Assembly: GCF_025567165.1 (NCBI RefSeq)
Contig: NZ_JAOQKC010000002.1
Coordinates: forward strand, 1 to 64,000
Direction: 5' to 3'
Length of the DNA: 64,000 bases
DNA from: Laedolimicola ammoniilytica
GTDB taxonomy: Bacteria; Bacillota; Clostridia; Lachnospirales; Lachnospiraceae
The notes under the pieces are model-generated. The model made no database searches, was not told where the DNA came from, and saw nothing but the letters and a program-made list of their open reading frames with translations. The first letter of the stretch is position 1; every line of letters starts with the position of its first letter. The translations under genes were made by a program, and so were the position numbers. Positions 51,240-59,376 of this stretch are shown in pieces.

Positions 51240-52167
51240 TTCCTTCGCCCCCTGTCACACGCTTGAAGTAATCTTCAAGACTTTCTTCACAAGTATGCGC
51301 CTCCGATACCTCCAATCCATTTTCTACAAAGGCAGTTACAATTTTCCCCACAGGCAGATCAAGGTTGTGCAGGCGCAGATTGTGGTCGTCCTGTATGGAA
51401 AAATGGTTTTCATGGAAATTGCGTTCCAAAATTCTTGCCGCCTGTGCAGTATCAGAGAGTGTAAACCGGATATGCTTACTGCTTTTTTGCTCCAGTTCAG
51501 CAAGGCTTTCTTCTTCCAGCAATGCGCCGTGGTCGATAATTCCAATATCGTCAGCCAGCAAGGAAATCTCCGAAAGAATGTGACTGGAAATCAAAATGGT
51601 TTTTCCTCTTGCGTCGCAAAGCTCCCGAATAAAGGAGCGTACTTCTGCAATACCGATAGGATNNNNNNNNNNNNNNNNNNNNNNNNNNNNNNNNNNNNNN
51701 NNNNNNNNNNNNNNNNNNNNNNNNNNNNNNNNNNNNNNNNNNNNNNNNNNNNNNNNNNNNNNNNNNNNNNNNNNNNNNNNNNNNNNNNNNNNNNNNNNNN
51801 NNNNNNNNNNNNNNNNNNNNNNNNNNNNNNNNNNNNNNNNNNNNNNNNNNNNNNNNNNNNNNNNNNNNNNNNNNNNNNNNNNNNNNNNNNNNNNNNNNNN
51901 NNNNNNNNNNNNAATCAAGCTACCAATACGGGGCAGCAATTTCTTTTCATTCCCCTGCAAGGGTTTCCCCCAGATTTTGACCTCCCCGGAAGTCGGCTTC
52001 GTTAAGCCCAACAGCATTTTCATGGTAGTGGTTTTTCCGGCTCCGTTTCTGCCCAGCAGACCATAAATTCTCCCACGCTTCACATGGATATTTAAGTCAG
52101 CCACACTCTTTTGTGAGCCATATTGCTTCGTCAGATTTTTTGTTTCAATGATGTAATTTGTATCCAT
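51232..52167 (-). CDS. ABC exporter ATPase (BcrA/LanF type), interrupted by an assembly gap
   Basis: An ATP-binding protein. Walker A is GRNGAGKTT near residue 38 and the H-loop ISSHILSE lies near the start of the C-terminal part; the signature and Walker B fall in the 250-base N run. ATG at 52167 follows AGGAGGTTTTGAAT. With the two permeases it likely forms a peptide-antibiotic exporter. The true length cannot be given; family members are about 300 residues. Confidence 0.85.
   Translation of the reverse strand: MDTNYIIETKNLTKQYGSQKSVADLNIHVKRGRIYGLLGRNGAGKTTTMKMLLGLTKPTSGEVKIWGKPLQGNEKKLLPRIGSLIXXXXXXXXXXXXXXXXXXXXXXXXXXXXXXXXXXXXXXXXXXXXXXXXXXXXXXXXXXXXXXXXXXXXXXXXXXXXXXXXXXXXPIGIAEVRSFIRELCDARGKTILISSHILSEISLLADDIGIIDHGALLEEESLAELEQKSSKHIRFTLSDTAQAARILERNFHENHFSIQDDHNLRLHNLDLPVGKIVTAFVENGLEVSEAHTCEESLEDYFKRVTGGEGIA
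51663..51912. other. Assembly gap (250 N)
   Basis: A run of 250 unknown bases in the middle of the ABC ATPase gene. The round number suggests an estimated scaffold gap, so coordinates to the right carry that uncertainty. Confidence 0.99.
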
Positions 52168-52193
52168 ATTCAAAACCTCCTGTTCTGTAAGGT

Positions 52194-52247
52194 ATTCTAT
52201 CACGCCAACCTTGCATTAACCTTGCCGCAACCTTGCATTAACCTTGC
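52194..52247 (-). promoter_or_regulatory. Operator of four 11-bp-spaced repeats with -10 box, upstream of the exporter
   Basis: AACCTTGC (plus strand) starts at 52207, 52218, 52229 and 52240: four identical octamers exactly 11 bases apart, on one helix face. TAGAAT on the minus strand (52199-52194) is the -10, and the -35 position falls in the repeats. This is the layout of an OmpR-family activator site, and the response regulator gene is next upstream. Confidence 0.85.
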
Positions 52248-52274
52248 AATTTGAAATCCGGCAAAAATGACAAA

Positions 52275-52299
52275 GGTTCCCGCCATAAAGACGGGAACC
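52275..52299 (-). terminator. Terminator of the sensor-kinase operon
   Basis: GGTTCCCG and CGGGAACC form an eight-pair stem; T-rich sequence follows on the minus strand. It separates the regulator operon from the exporter operon. Confidence 0.8.
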
Positions 52300-52302
52300 C
52301 GC

Positions 52303-53220
52303 TTAAATCTCCAAAGGAAAAAGCAACATAAATTCAGTTCCTTCTCCCGGAAAGCTTTCAACTGTTATGCTTCCACCCATCTTTTCTACAAGCTGATGGA
52401 CAATAGAAAGACCAAGTCCGCTTCCTTTTTCGGAGCGTCCTTTATCACACTTATAAAGCCGTTCAAATATGTGTTTCAAATCGTCTTTCTCAATTCCTAC
52501 TCCATTATCCGCCAGCAGCAGCTCCATGTTATTTTCCTTCTTTGACAGGACAATTTTGATTTTGTCTGCATGGCTGTGAGCGATTACATTTTGAATGAGA
52601 TTGTTGACGATCCTCATATAGCTGTCCATATCCAATCTTACCCGGACAGGCTGTTCGGGAATATCAATGTCATAATCAACCTGTTTATCCTCAAAAATCG
52701 GTATCCAGTCAATCAGGATATTTCTTGTCAGCTCTGCGGCCTCAACGCTCTGGATTTCCAAAGCAAACTCATTGGAATTTAACTTGAACCAGTCAAAGAG
52801 CACATCAATATATTCTTTCAGATCATGGGCTTTCCGTCGGGCGGTTTCAATATAATCATCCCGGTCTTTTCCTGTGACCAGTCCTTTGTGTGCAGCGTCA
52901 AGATACCCAATCAGAGTGGTAAGGGGTGTCCGAACATCATGGGAAAGGCTCGTCATAAGCTGGCGGTTGGTTTCTTCTGTCTGCCGTACAGTTGAAAGTC
53001 TGCTTTCATAGGACACAACAATCTCATTGATTTCATAGGCAAGAGGTGCTGTCAATTCATTTGTTGCAGACAGAATACGCCGGTTGCCATTTCCGTTTTT
53101 CACATCAACCAGCACATCGGTCATTTCTGCGATTTGTTTTTTTACGCGCCGAACGAGAACGATGGAAGTCAGCACAGCCACAACAGCAATCACAATGGAC
53201 AAGAAAACGATGATTTCCAT
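52303..53220 (-). CDS. Sensor histidine kinase
   Basis: A 305-residue kinase with one N-terminal membrane helix (about 4-24), almost no extracellular part, an H-box SLSHDVRTPL with His94, and the ATPase boxes NNLIQNVIAH, DNGVGIE and GSGLGLSIV. Such small-sensor kinases often detect cell-envelope antibiotics together with ABC exporters. It follows the response regulator by five bases. Confidence 0.92.
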   Translation of the reverse strand: MEIIVFLSIVIAVVAVLTSIVLVRRVKKQIAEMTDVLVDVKNGNGNRRILSATNELTAPLAYEINEIVVSYESRLSTVRQTEETNRQLMTSLSHDVRTPLTTLIGYLDAAHKGLVTGKDRDDYIETARRKAHDLKEYIDVLFDWFKLNSNEFALEIQSVEAAELTRNILIDWIPIFEDKQVDYDIDIPEQPVRVRLDMDSYMRIVNNLIQNVIAHSHADKIKIVLSKKENNMELLLADNGVGIEKDDLKHIFERLYKCDKGRSEKGSGLGLSIVHQLVEKMGGSITVESFPGEGTEFMLLFPLEI

Positions 53221-53225
53221 ATTGG

Positions 53226-53918
53226 CTATACCTCCTTATTAAAGCGGTAGCCAATCCCTTTGACCGTTTGGATATACTTTGGGCTTGAAGGATTGACTTC
53301 TAATTTTTTACGAAGCCGGCTGATAATCGCCATAATGTTACTGTCATCATAGAAATATTCTTCGCCCCAAACTTCCTCATAAATCTGCTGTTTTGTTAAA
53401 ATTTTTCCTTGATGCTTTGCGCAGTACAGGAGCAGATCAAATTCCTTTGGTGGAAGTTCAAAAGTGCCATTTTCCGTCGTAACAGAACGATTTTCAAGGT
53501 CAATTTGCAATCCATCAAAATCCAGTTTTTGCACAGCTCCGGCTTGATGATTAAAGCGGGTGTAGCGGCGAATGAGGGACGCAATACGGGCAATCAGTTC
53601 GTCCATATCAAACGGTTTTGTCAGATAATCGTCCGCCCCGGCCCGTAAGCCCCGCACTTTAGAAATGCTGTCATTTTTGGATGTAAACATCAAAATCGGC
53701 AGGCTGTTCTCTTTGCGGATTTCTTCCAGCGTTTCAAAGCCATCCATACCGGGCATCATCACATCCAGCACCACAAGCTGATACTCCTGCTCTTTTAATT
53801 TCTGCAAGCCCTCTTTTCCGGTATTACAAAAATCGGCTTCTATATGTTCCGATTGTACGCTGCGTTTAATCAAAGCGCACAGTTCTCTGTCATCATCTAT
53901 AATCAAAATTTTATTCAT
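53226..53918 (-). CDS. OmpR-family response regulator
   Basis: A 230-residue regulator: receiver with Asp52 (VVLDVMMPGMDG), Lys in the last strand (LTKPF), and a winged-helix effector domain ending QTVKGIGYRFNKEV by its key part KGIGYRF. ATG at 53918 follows AAAGGAA. Start overlaps the small HTH gene by eight bases. Likely target: the four-repeat operator at 52207-52247. Confidence 0.92.
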   Translation of the reverse strand: MNKILIIDDDRELCALIKRSVQSEHIEADFCNTGKEGLQKLKEQEYQLVVLDVMMPGMDGFETLEEIRKENSLPILMFTSKNDSISKVRGLRAGADDYLTKPFDMDELIARIASLIRRYTRFNHQAGAVQKLDFDGLQIDLENRSVTTENGTFELPPKEFDLLLYCAKHQGKILTKQQIYEEVWGEEYFYDDSNIMAIISRLRKKLEVNPSSPKYIQTVKGIGYRFNKEV

Positions 53919-54099
53919 GGCGTAGTTCCTTTCCTTGTTTTGTCCGGCCATCAAGCGGCTTCTCCGCAGTTTTAGGGAGCAGCCAAACACCGGCCATTTT
54001 CACAGCGCCGGGGATACGCCCACCGGCACAATAATAATTTACCCTACGAGGTGTCACGCCCCATTTCTCGGCGGCCTCTTTCAATGTCATATAGTCCAT
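53911..54099 (-). CDS. Small excisionase/MerR-like HTH protein
   Basis: A 62-residue protein with a winged-helix N-terminus: MTLKEAAEKWGVTPRRVNYYC then GRIPGAVKMAGVWLLP, by key words MTLKEAAEKWGV and IPGAVK. It may bind DNA as an excisionase or regulate the cargo. GGAGGTGCGAA precedes the start. Confidence 0.75.
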   Translation of the reverse strand: MDYMTLKEAAEKWGVTPRRVNYYCAGGRIPGAVKMAGVWLLPKTAEKPLDGRTKQGKELRHE

Positions 54100-54119
54100 T
54101 TCGCACCTCCACAGAGTAC

Positions 54120-54148
54120 ATTATAGTTCTCTTTCTCGAACAATGCAA
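54120..54148 (-). promoter_or_regulatory. Promoter of the HTH-regulator-kinase operon
   Basis: TTGCAT (54148-54143), 17-base spacer, TATAAT (54125-54120) on the minus strand. An inverted repeat GGAATGT/ACATTCC (54154-54160 and 54194-54200) further upstream could be an operator shared with the divergent XRE gene. Confidence 0.7.
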
Positions 54149-54243
54149 GAAACGGAATGTGAATTATAAACTTCAACCAACATACATATAGCAACATTCC
54201 ACAGGCAAAGTATGAATTATACAATGTAACCGGGTGATGTTAT

Positions 54244-54612
54244 ATGGCGAAAGTTGAAGATTGTCCCGGTTTTGAAACCTTCGGCGCAGATGTCAAAGCC
54301 GCACGAGAGGCAAAGCGTCTGGCACGAAAAACATTGGCAGAAATGGTTGGGATTGAATGGCGGTATCTTGCCAACATTGAGAATCAAGGTGCGATTCCGA
54401 GCCTGCCTGTGATGATCCAGTTGATTAAGGTCTGCGGACTTCCCGTGGAACGGTATTTTAACCCGGAGATCATGCGGGAAGAAAGCGAACAGCGGCAACG
54501 AGTCAGCCACAAGCTGAAGCTTTGCCCTGAAGAATACCTGCCGATTATCGAAGGTGCCATAGACGGGGCGCTCAAAATGGAACAGACTGCGAAGCAGAAG
54601 GAGGACGCATAA
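54244..54612 (+). CDS. XRE-family regulator of the nested transposon
   Basis: A 122-residue Cro/CI-type protein with the HTH at about residues 15-70 (VKAAREAKRLARKTLAEMVGIEWRYLANIENQG, key words LAEMVGIEWRYL). Its ribosome site is weak (CGGGTGATGTTAT). Divergent from the cargo operon; it may repress that promoter or the recombinase. Confidence 0.82.
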   Translation: MAKVEDCPGFETFGADVKAAREAKRLARKTLAEMVGIEWRYLANIENQGAIPSLPVMIQLIKVCGLPVERYFNPEIMREESEQRQRVSHKLKLCPEEYLPIIEGAIDGALKMEQTAKQKEDA

Positions 54613-54639
54613 TCGCGGCCTCCTTCTGGCGTTTCTATA

Positions 54640-54948
54640 TCAAGTTTCCCGGCACTTTTCCCAAAGTTCCCGGCACCTCTGCTGGATTTCTCCGGTTTCT
54701 GTCACAGTCAGATCGCGGTCATTTCCGGTAATCTTATCTTCCAGAAAGTTGGCGTATGTATCCAGCAAGGCGTTTCGCAAATCCTCCGGAGTTTTCTGTA
54801 TTTCGGCGCTGTACCAGTCATTCCGGTGAGGTTCCCATGCCATCAATGTATAACCGTGGCTGGTCTGCACCACCTCATACAGAGGATCATCATCCAGATA
54901 TGCCTGAAACACTTCCAGAACCTTTTCAAAGGTCAGCATTTCCCACAC
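54640..54948 (-). CDS. Transposon-borne small protein, unknown
   Basis: A 102-residue protein with the pattern FEKVLEVFQAYLDDDPLYEVVQTSHGYT by key words LEVFQAYLDDD, and a charged C-terminus. No family recognised. It follows tnpV by seven bases and is likely co-transcribed. Confidence 0.6.
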   Translation of the reverse strand: MWEMLTFEKVLEVFQAYLDDDPLYEVVQTSHGYTLMAWEPHRNDWYSAEIQKTPEDLRNALLDTYANFLEDKITGNDRDLTVTETGEIQQRCRELWEKCRET

Positions 54949-54955
54949 CTCCCAT

Positions 54956-55315
54956 TCAACTGCAAATCAGTTCCCTGATTAAAATTTCCTCAATCTGTGC
55001 CGTTAATGTGTTCATCAGTCCTACCCAGCGCATAGGATCACAGGCTTTCAGTTCCTCAGTGACACCCGCAGCCTCCATCATGTGAGGCAACATGGTGTCC
55101 ACGCGCTCCTGCGCTGTCCAATCAATCTCTAACAGGTGCGGATACAGTTTCTCGCTCATCAGCAGTTGGTTGTAGAGAATAGGACGGTGTTCCTTCAGGT
55201 AGGACTTTCGCATCCTGCCGTACTTGCCGATAGAAGTTTCCGGCTGTTCAGAAAGTTTTAGGTTGGGTATATCATAATCTCCACAACGAATGTAAGTCAA
55301 CTTACTCATATTCAT
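54956..55315 (-). CDS. tnpV: TnpV-like transposon protein
   Basis: A 119-residue protein with the TnpV signature: YGRMRKSYLKEHRPILYNQL region (key words YGRMRKSYLKEH and LYPHLLEID), then AAGVTEELKA and WVGLMN. TnpV accompanies TnpX recombinases in Tn4451-like elements; its biochemical role is unknown. Directly downstream of the recombinase. Confidence 0.85.
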   Translation of the reverse strand: MNMSKLTYIRCGDYDIPNLKLSEQPETSIGKYGRMRKSYLKEHRPILYNQLLMSEKLYPHLLEIDWTAQERVDTMLPHMMEAAGVTEELKACDPMRWVGLMNTLTAQIEEILIRELICS

Positions 55316-55335
55316 GCTCCTTTGCTCCGTGATGA

Positions 55336-57216
55336 TTAGACTGCTGCGCTGGCTGCTATGCTGCCTTTGCGCGGTTCTTCTTTTGGTAGCTGCCCGATAG
55401 TAGAAAAAACACCTTTTTTCATATCCTCAGCCCGGATCAGGGCTTTCTTAGCGTCCATTTCCGCTTTTTTCTTCGCCTTGATTTTGTCCTCATACCGTTT
55501 CTGTGCGCCGCTGGCTTTCCGCTTCAAATAGTTCTGATGGAGCCTGTCCTTGCGTTCTTCTCTTTTCCGCAATTCTTCCTGTTCCTCTGGGGTTAAAGGA
55601 ACCGGCTGTAAGGATGGTGGAATATAGCGTCCTAAAAAATTAAAGTAGATTTCAATTTCCTGCGTGGTATCCTGACTGCCTTTTCGGGAGCGTTCATGGA
55701 CAAGGATTTTCTCTACAAACTCGTTGAGCATGGTATTTGTCAGCGTGTCAAAATTCTCGTACTTATCAATCAGGGCTATAAATTTCTCTGCTGATTTCTG
55801 GCTCTGCTCATAGCCGGTAACAGCCTTTTCCAACTCCGCAATTTCAATCTCAAGTGCGTCCTGCTCTTTGGCATACTGTGCATCAAGCGCCTTATATCGT
55901 GTATCCGGCAGCTTGCCGAGGGCGTTATCCTCATAGATTTTGCAAATCAGTTTTTCCAGTTCTCCGGCTCTCTTTTGGGCAGTAGCCAGATGCCTGCGCT
56001 TTTTCGATATATCGGCACTCTGTTGAGCAACCTGCGTCTCCTGAACAGTGTGAATAAATTCCGTCCGGTCATTTCTCGAATATTCAGCGATAGCCCGGAG
56101 TGTGTCGGAAACCAATGTCAGAACAGCACTCTCATTGATACGGTGTTGTGTAAGGCATAGTGTCCCACACGGAACTTTGGTATAATTGGAACAGGTATAT
56201 TGAGAAATCCGCTTGCCATTGTTGGTGCGGTGGACATACATCTTGCCGCCACAATCGGCACAATAGAGTAAGCCTGTGAGGGGAGCTGCTTCGCCCCAGC
56301 CGTTTGGATAACGCCGTACATTGCTGCGGATTTTCTGCACCAGATCAAAGGTCTGCTGGTCGATAATGGCTTCATGGGTATTCTCAAAGATCGTCCACTC
56401 GTCCTCAGAAACATAGTGGCTTTTCTTGTCCTTAAAGTGCTTGCGGGTCTTGAAATTGATGGTGTGCCCCAAATACTCTCGTTTTTTCAAAATGTTCACG
56501 ATGGTAGATGATCCCCATCCATAGGGGTCTTTGACCGGCTTTGAACGGTTCACACCCTCGTTGAAGCGGGCAAGGTGTACGACGGGAATTTCAATCCGAT
56601 CTGCGGATAATTTGCAGGCAATCTGATAAGGCCCATATCCCTCCAGCGTGAGGGAGAAGATACGGCGTACCACTTCGGCGGCTTCCTCATCTACCAGCCA
56701 ATGCTCCCGTTTTTCGTCCCATAAGTAGCCGTAAATCACAGTGCCGGTCAGGTGCTTGCCGCTCATACCTTTTGCCTTAAACACAGAACGGATTTTCCTG
56801 CTGGTATCACGGGCGTAAAATTCATTCATGATGTTGCGGAATGGGGTAAAATCGTCATCGCCTTTCAGACTGTCCACACCGTCGTTGATGGCGATCAGAC
56901 GAACACCGCGTTGCCGCAAAACCTCCATGACCTGACCGACCTTCAGATAGTCGCGCCCCAACCGGCTCATGTCCTTGATGACGATTGCCTCTACACGCCC
57001 TGCCTCCACTTCCTCCATCATCGCCAAAAATCCGGGGCGGTCAAAACGGGTGCCTGAGATACCATCATCTGTAAAGTGCGTAGGGTTTGGCAGCCCATTC
57101 CGGCGGGCAAAATCCTCTAACATCTGTTTTTGGTTGGATATGGAATTGCTCTCGCCCTGTAACTCGTCGTCCCGGCTCAGGCGCTCGTACAGTGGGGTAA
57201 TTTTTTCATTTCTCAT
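55336..57216 (-). CDS. Large serine recombinase (TnpX/TndX family)
   Basis: A 626-residue recombinase. The catalytic serine is Ser14 in YERLSRDDE; the resolvase domain spans about 5-155 (ISGTRFDRPG, IVIKDMSRLGRD). The recombinase domain follows (GYLWDEKREHWLVDEE), then a zinc ribbon (YCADCGGKMY ... CSNYTKVPC) near 310-345, coiled coils (about 390-470) and a DUF4368-like C-terminus. It should excise and insert the transposon. TTTCAGGAGGTACAGCC precedes the start. Confidence 0.95.
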   Translation of the reverse strand: MRNEKITPLYERLSRDDELQGESNSISNQKQMLEDFARRNGLPNPTHFTDDGISGTRFDRPGFLAMMEEVEAGRVEAIVIKDMSRLGRDYLKVGQVMEVLRQRGVRLIAINDGVDSLKGDDDFTPFRNIMNEFYARDTSRKIRSVFKAKGMSGKHLTGTVIYGYLWDEKREHWLVDEEAAEVVRRIFSLTLEGYGPYQIACKLSADRIEIPVVHLARFNEGVNRSKPVKDPYGWGSSTIVNILKKREYLGHTINFKTRKHFKDKKSHYVSEDEWTIFENTHEAIIDQQTFDLVQKIRSNVRRYPNGWGEAAPLTGLLYCADCGGKMYVHRTNNGKRISQYTCSNYTKVPCGTLCLTQHRINESAVLTLVSDTLRAIAEYSRNDRTEFIHTVQETQVAQQSADISKKRRHLATAQKRAGELEKLICKIYEDNALGKLPDTRYKALDAQYAKEQDALEIEIAELEKAVTGYEQSQKSAEKFIALIDKYENFDTLTNTMLNEFVEKILVHERSRKGSQDTTQEIEIYFNFLGRYIPPSLQPVPLTPEEQEELRKREERKDRLHQNYLKRKASGAQKRYEDKIKAKKKAEMDAKKALIRAEDMKKGVFSTIGQLPKEEPRKGSIAASAAV

Positions 57217-57239
57217 GGCTGTACCTCCTGAAACAAAAA

Positions 57240-57300
57240 TGCTCTAAGTGATTGCTTCACTAACCATGACAAAATCATGATTAAGAAGTCACTTAGAGCA
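57240..57300. repeat. Long inverted repeat upstream of the recombinase (probable transposon right end)
   Basis: TGCTCTAAGTGA (57240-57251) and TCACTTAGAGCA (57289-57300) are perfect 12-base complements, and an inner arm pair (TCATGA/TCATG) extends the stem. On the minus strand a five-T run follows, so it can act as a terminator for the element 2 operon, or it may be the recombinase's terminal site. Confidence 0.7.
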
Positions 57301-57304
57301 TATA

Positions 57305-59035
57305 TCACCAGTTACATGTCGATATTTCCGGGAACCCATCCATTCTGTTCGCTGTTTGCTGCACAAGCTCATTTTTCTGATCAACATACCATTTTGGCGC
57401 TCTCAGAATATTCATCGGATATTTTTCTACTGATATATCCAGTTCCTCCTTATCCAGATCTTCCAGCTCGATAGCCTGACTAAAATTTTCCACTGCATAT
57501 AATGTATCTTTTTTCTCTCTGTATGCACAATTAGACAATACATGATACCAGGAATTACTTCCATACTCGCATACCGACAATGCATTGTCGCATATTTTCT
57601 TTGTCTGATATTCTTTTGGAAAAGCATTTCTTTGAAAAGACTCTGGACTGTATTGCATCAGCAATTCTGCATTTTTTTCACTCCGATACTGCCGTGGAAT
57701 CTCACAAAATTCAGAAACTATCTTATTTGTGATTGCATCCTCTATTACACCAGCTGTAATGTATTTTTCTGGAAGCTCAGAGATTTTCCTATATAGGCGC
57801 TCCCGAATAACCATTTCCCACATTTCATCTGTCATCCACTTCTCATCTATCATCGTATACACGCGATACCGCCGACTTCTAAGAAGCGTTGCCACAAGCT
57901 CTGCTGTCATCTTGTTTACCGGAATTTTTGCAGCCTCACCTTTACGGGCAATCTTTTCCCAAAAGCAAGCCGAAAATTCCATCTTAGGTAGCACAAAATT
58001 TTGACACCCTATCAGTTTTTCGCATATTTCTTCTGTAAAATACGTCGTTGGAATTTTATCCGGCAAACTTTTAATATCATAATGAAGTGCCAGAAACTGA
58101 AATGTATTCTTACTCATGGTTGCAATATCTACATGAGATAGCCAGGACAACTGTTTATCTTCTCCTGCTTCTGCAAGTTCCAGATAAAAATCATCTTTCC
58201 GTAATCTTTTTGGCAGATTGCTCATACAGTTTGGATGTGCCTTAATACATTCTATAGAATTCTCTCTTGTTTTTTGCGCTTCCGGAAGATGCATATACAG
58301 CTGATATGCATAACCAGGATGATACTGATGAAGTCTCAATGCCTCACATATATTTTCTGGTATATACTGTTCTCTCTCACCTTCTGGAAAGTATCCAAGA
58401 TTAAATGCTTCAGAGCTTGCAAAATATAAGCGGAACATGTAATCTCGAAATTTTTCAGGGATGTTACTGAACCCACCCAGTAAAAATTCTTCTCTCTGTT
58501 CCAACATAGACTCCAGAAATGTGTATACCATGTTTTGAGTAATAAGCTCCTCCGGCACTCCACACATAGCTGCAGGCTTCATTTTTATGACCTGGCATAT
58601 TTCTTCTTCTGTTAGTTTCCGAAACTCTTCCTCATCACTTTGCATATAGCCCAACCGGGAAGAATTGTAATCTCCATTAAGTAAATGTAATATGATTGCG
58701 CTCCGATTGGGATTCTTTATTTTTGCTAAAGCAAGACGACTATTTCTTACTGCTGCCATTTGTTCTTCCGGATCCGGATTATCAATATACTCTATCCAGG
58801 CCCCATTTTTCTCCAACAACTGCAAAATTCTGTGTTTTGAGCTATTCATAAATATGTTCCCACTGGAAATTGCTTTATTCAAGAGGTTCCGCGCCTCCAT
58901 TTCTGATATCTGCAGAATCCCTGAAACCGCCTCATATACAAATGTTTTTACTTCCAGCTTTTTATTTAACAGATACAGCAATTCATTTTTCTCATTTCCA
59001 TAAACTGATATAACTGCAGCCATTCTGATATTCAT
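57305..59035 (-). CDS. Large repeat-containing protein (DUF4116-like pattern)
   Basis: A 576-residue protein made of ~25-40 residue helical units with the recurrent pattern IP..Y.T.E...., for example IPTTYFTEEICEKLI, IPVNKMTAELV, LPEKYITAGVIEDAI and FPKEYQTKKICDNAL. This is similar to DUF4116-type repeats and suggests a scaffold or protein-binding superhelix. AAAGGAGAAAAATA precedes the start. It is now the last element 2 gene before the nested transposon. Confidence 0.6.
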   Translation of the reverse strand: MNIRMAAVISVYGNEKNELLYLLNKKLEVKTFVYEAVSGILQISEMEARNLLNKAISSGNIFMNSSKHRILQLLEKNGAWIEYIDNPDPEEQMAAVRNSRLALAKIKNPNRSAIILHLLNGDYNSSRLGYMQSDEEEFRKLTEEEICQVIKMKPAAMCGVPEELITQNMVYTFLESMLEQREEFLLGGFSNIPEKFRDYMFRLYFASSEAFNLGYFPEGEREQYIPENICEALRLHQYHPGYAYQLYMHLPEAQKTRENSIECIKAHPNCMSNLPKRLRKDDFYLELAEAGEDKQLSWLSHVDIATMSKNTFQFLALHYDIKSLPDKIPTTYFTEEICEKLIGCQNFVLPKMEFSACFWEKIARKGEAAKIPVNKMTAELVATLLRSRRYRVYTMIDEKWMTDEMWEMVIRERLYRKISELPEKYITAGVIEDAITNKIVSEFCEIPRQYRSEKNAELLMQYSPESFQRNAFPKEYQTKKICDNALSVCEYGSNSWYHVLSNCAYREKKDTLYAVENFSQAIELEDLDKEELDISVEKYPMNILRAPKWYVDQKNELVQQTANRMDGFPEISTCNW

Positions 59036-59054
59036 TATTTTTCTCCTTTAATGC

Positions 59055-59084
59055 AGAAGGACACGCTTTGCAGCATGTCCTTCT
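59055..59084 (-). other. Intercistronic hairpin 5
   Basis: AGAAGGACA and TGTCCTTCT pair perfectly over nine bases, between the stop of the 94-residue gene and the ribosome site of the repeat protein. Confidence 0.7.
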
Positions 59085-59091
59085 CTATGTC

Positions 59092-59376
59092 TTATTTTAT
59101 CTCTGTTCTTATTTTACGTTCTGCAAATCTCACAAAACCTTCCAGATTCATATCCTGGAACAAATCATCTTCTTCCTCATTGCCGCTCCAAGGTTGCTGA
59201 CCTCCACCATTTTCTTCAAACACCTGGGCCACCAGATCATATGAAAAAATTGTTCTGCCAACAGGATCGCTTATATGACCACTGCCATCACAATACATGG
59301 TCCATTTCCATCCTTTCGGAAGCGTCAATGCATTCTGGATAACACACGGGATATCAAATTTTACTTTACAATTCAT
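59092..59376 (-). CDS. Small protein with GWKW domain
   Basis: A 94-residue protein whose core LPKGWKWTMYCDGSG ... TIFSYDL ... FVRFAERKI matches the C-terminal part of the DUF4314 protein at 38649-39371. Function unknown. It overlaps the helicase stop by four bases. Confidence 0.6.
   Translation of the reverse strand: MNCKVKFDIPCVIQNALTLPKGWKWTMYCDGSGHISDPVGRTIFSYDLVAQVFEENGGGQQPWSGNEEEDDLFQDMNLEGFVRFAERKIRTEIK

Larger units (their letters stand above)
41690..57302 (-). mobile_element. TnpX/Tn4451-type mobilizable transposon nested in element 2
   Basis: A ~15.6-kb block of higher G+C content than its flanks. It has a large serine recombinase at its right end, TnpV, TnpW, RepA- and DnaC-like genes, a MobA/MobL relaxase with oriT, and a cargo of sensor, regulator and ABC exporter. 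This gene set marks Tn4451/Tn5397-like elements, which insert with a TnpX/TndX recombinase at short GA-type targets. Exact ends are not fixed: the left lies near 41640-41700 and the right near 57217-57302. Confidence 0.8.
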
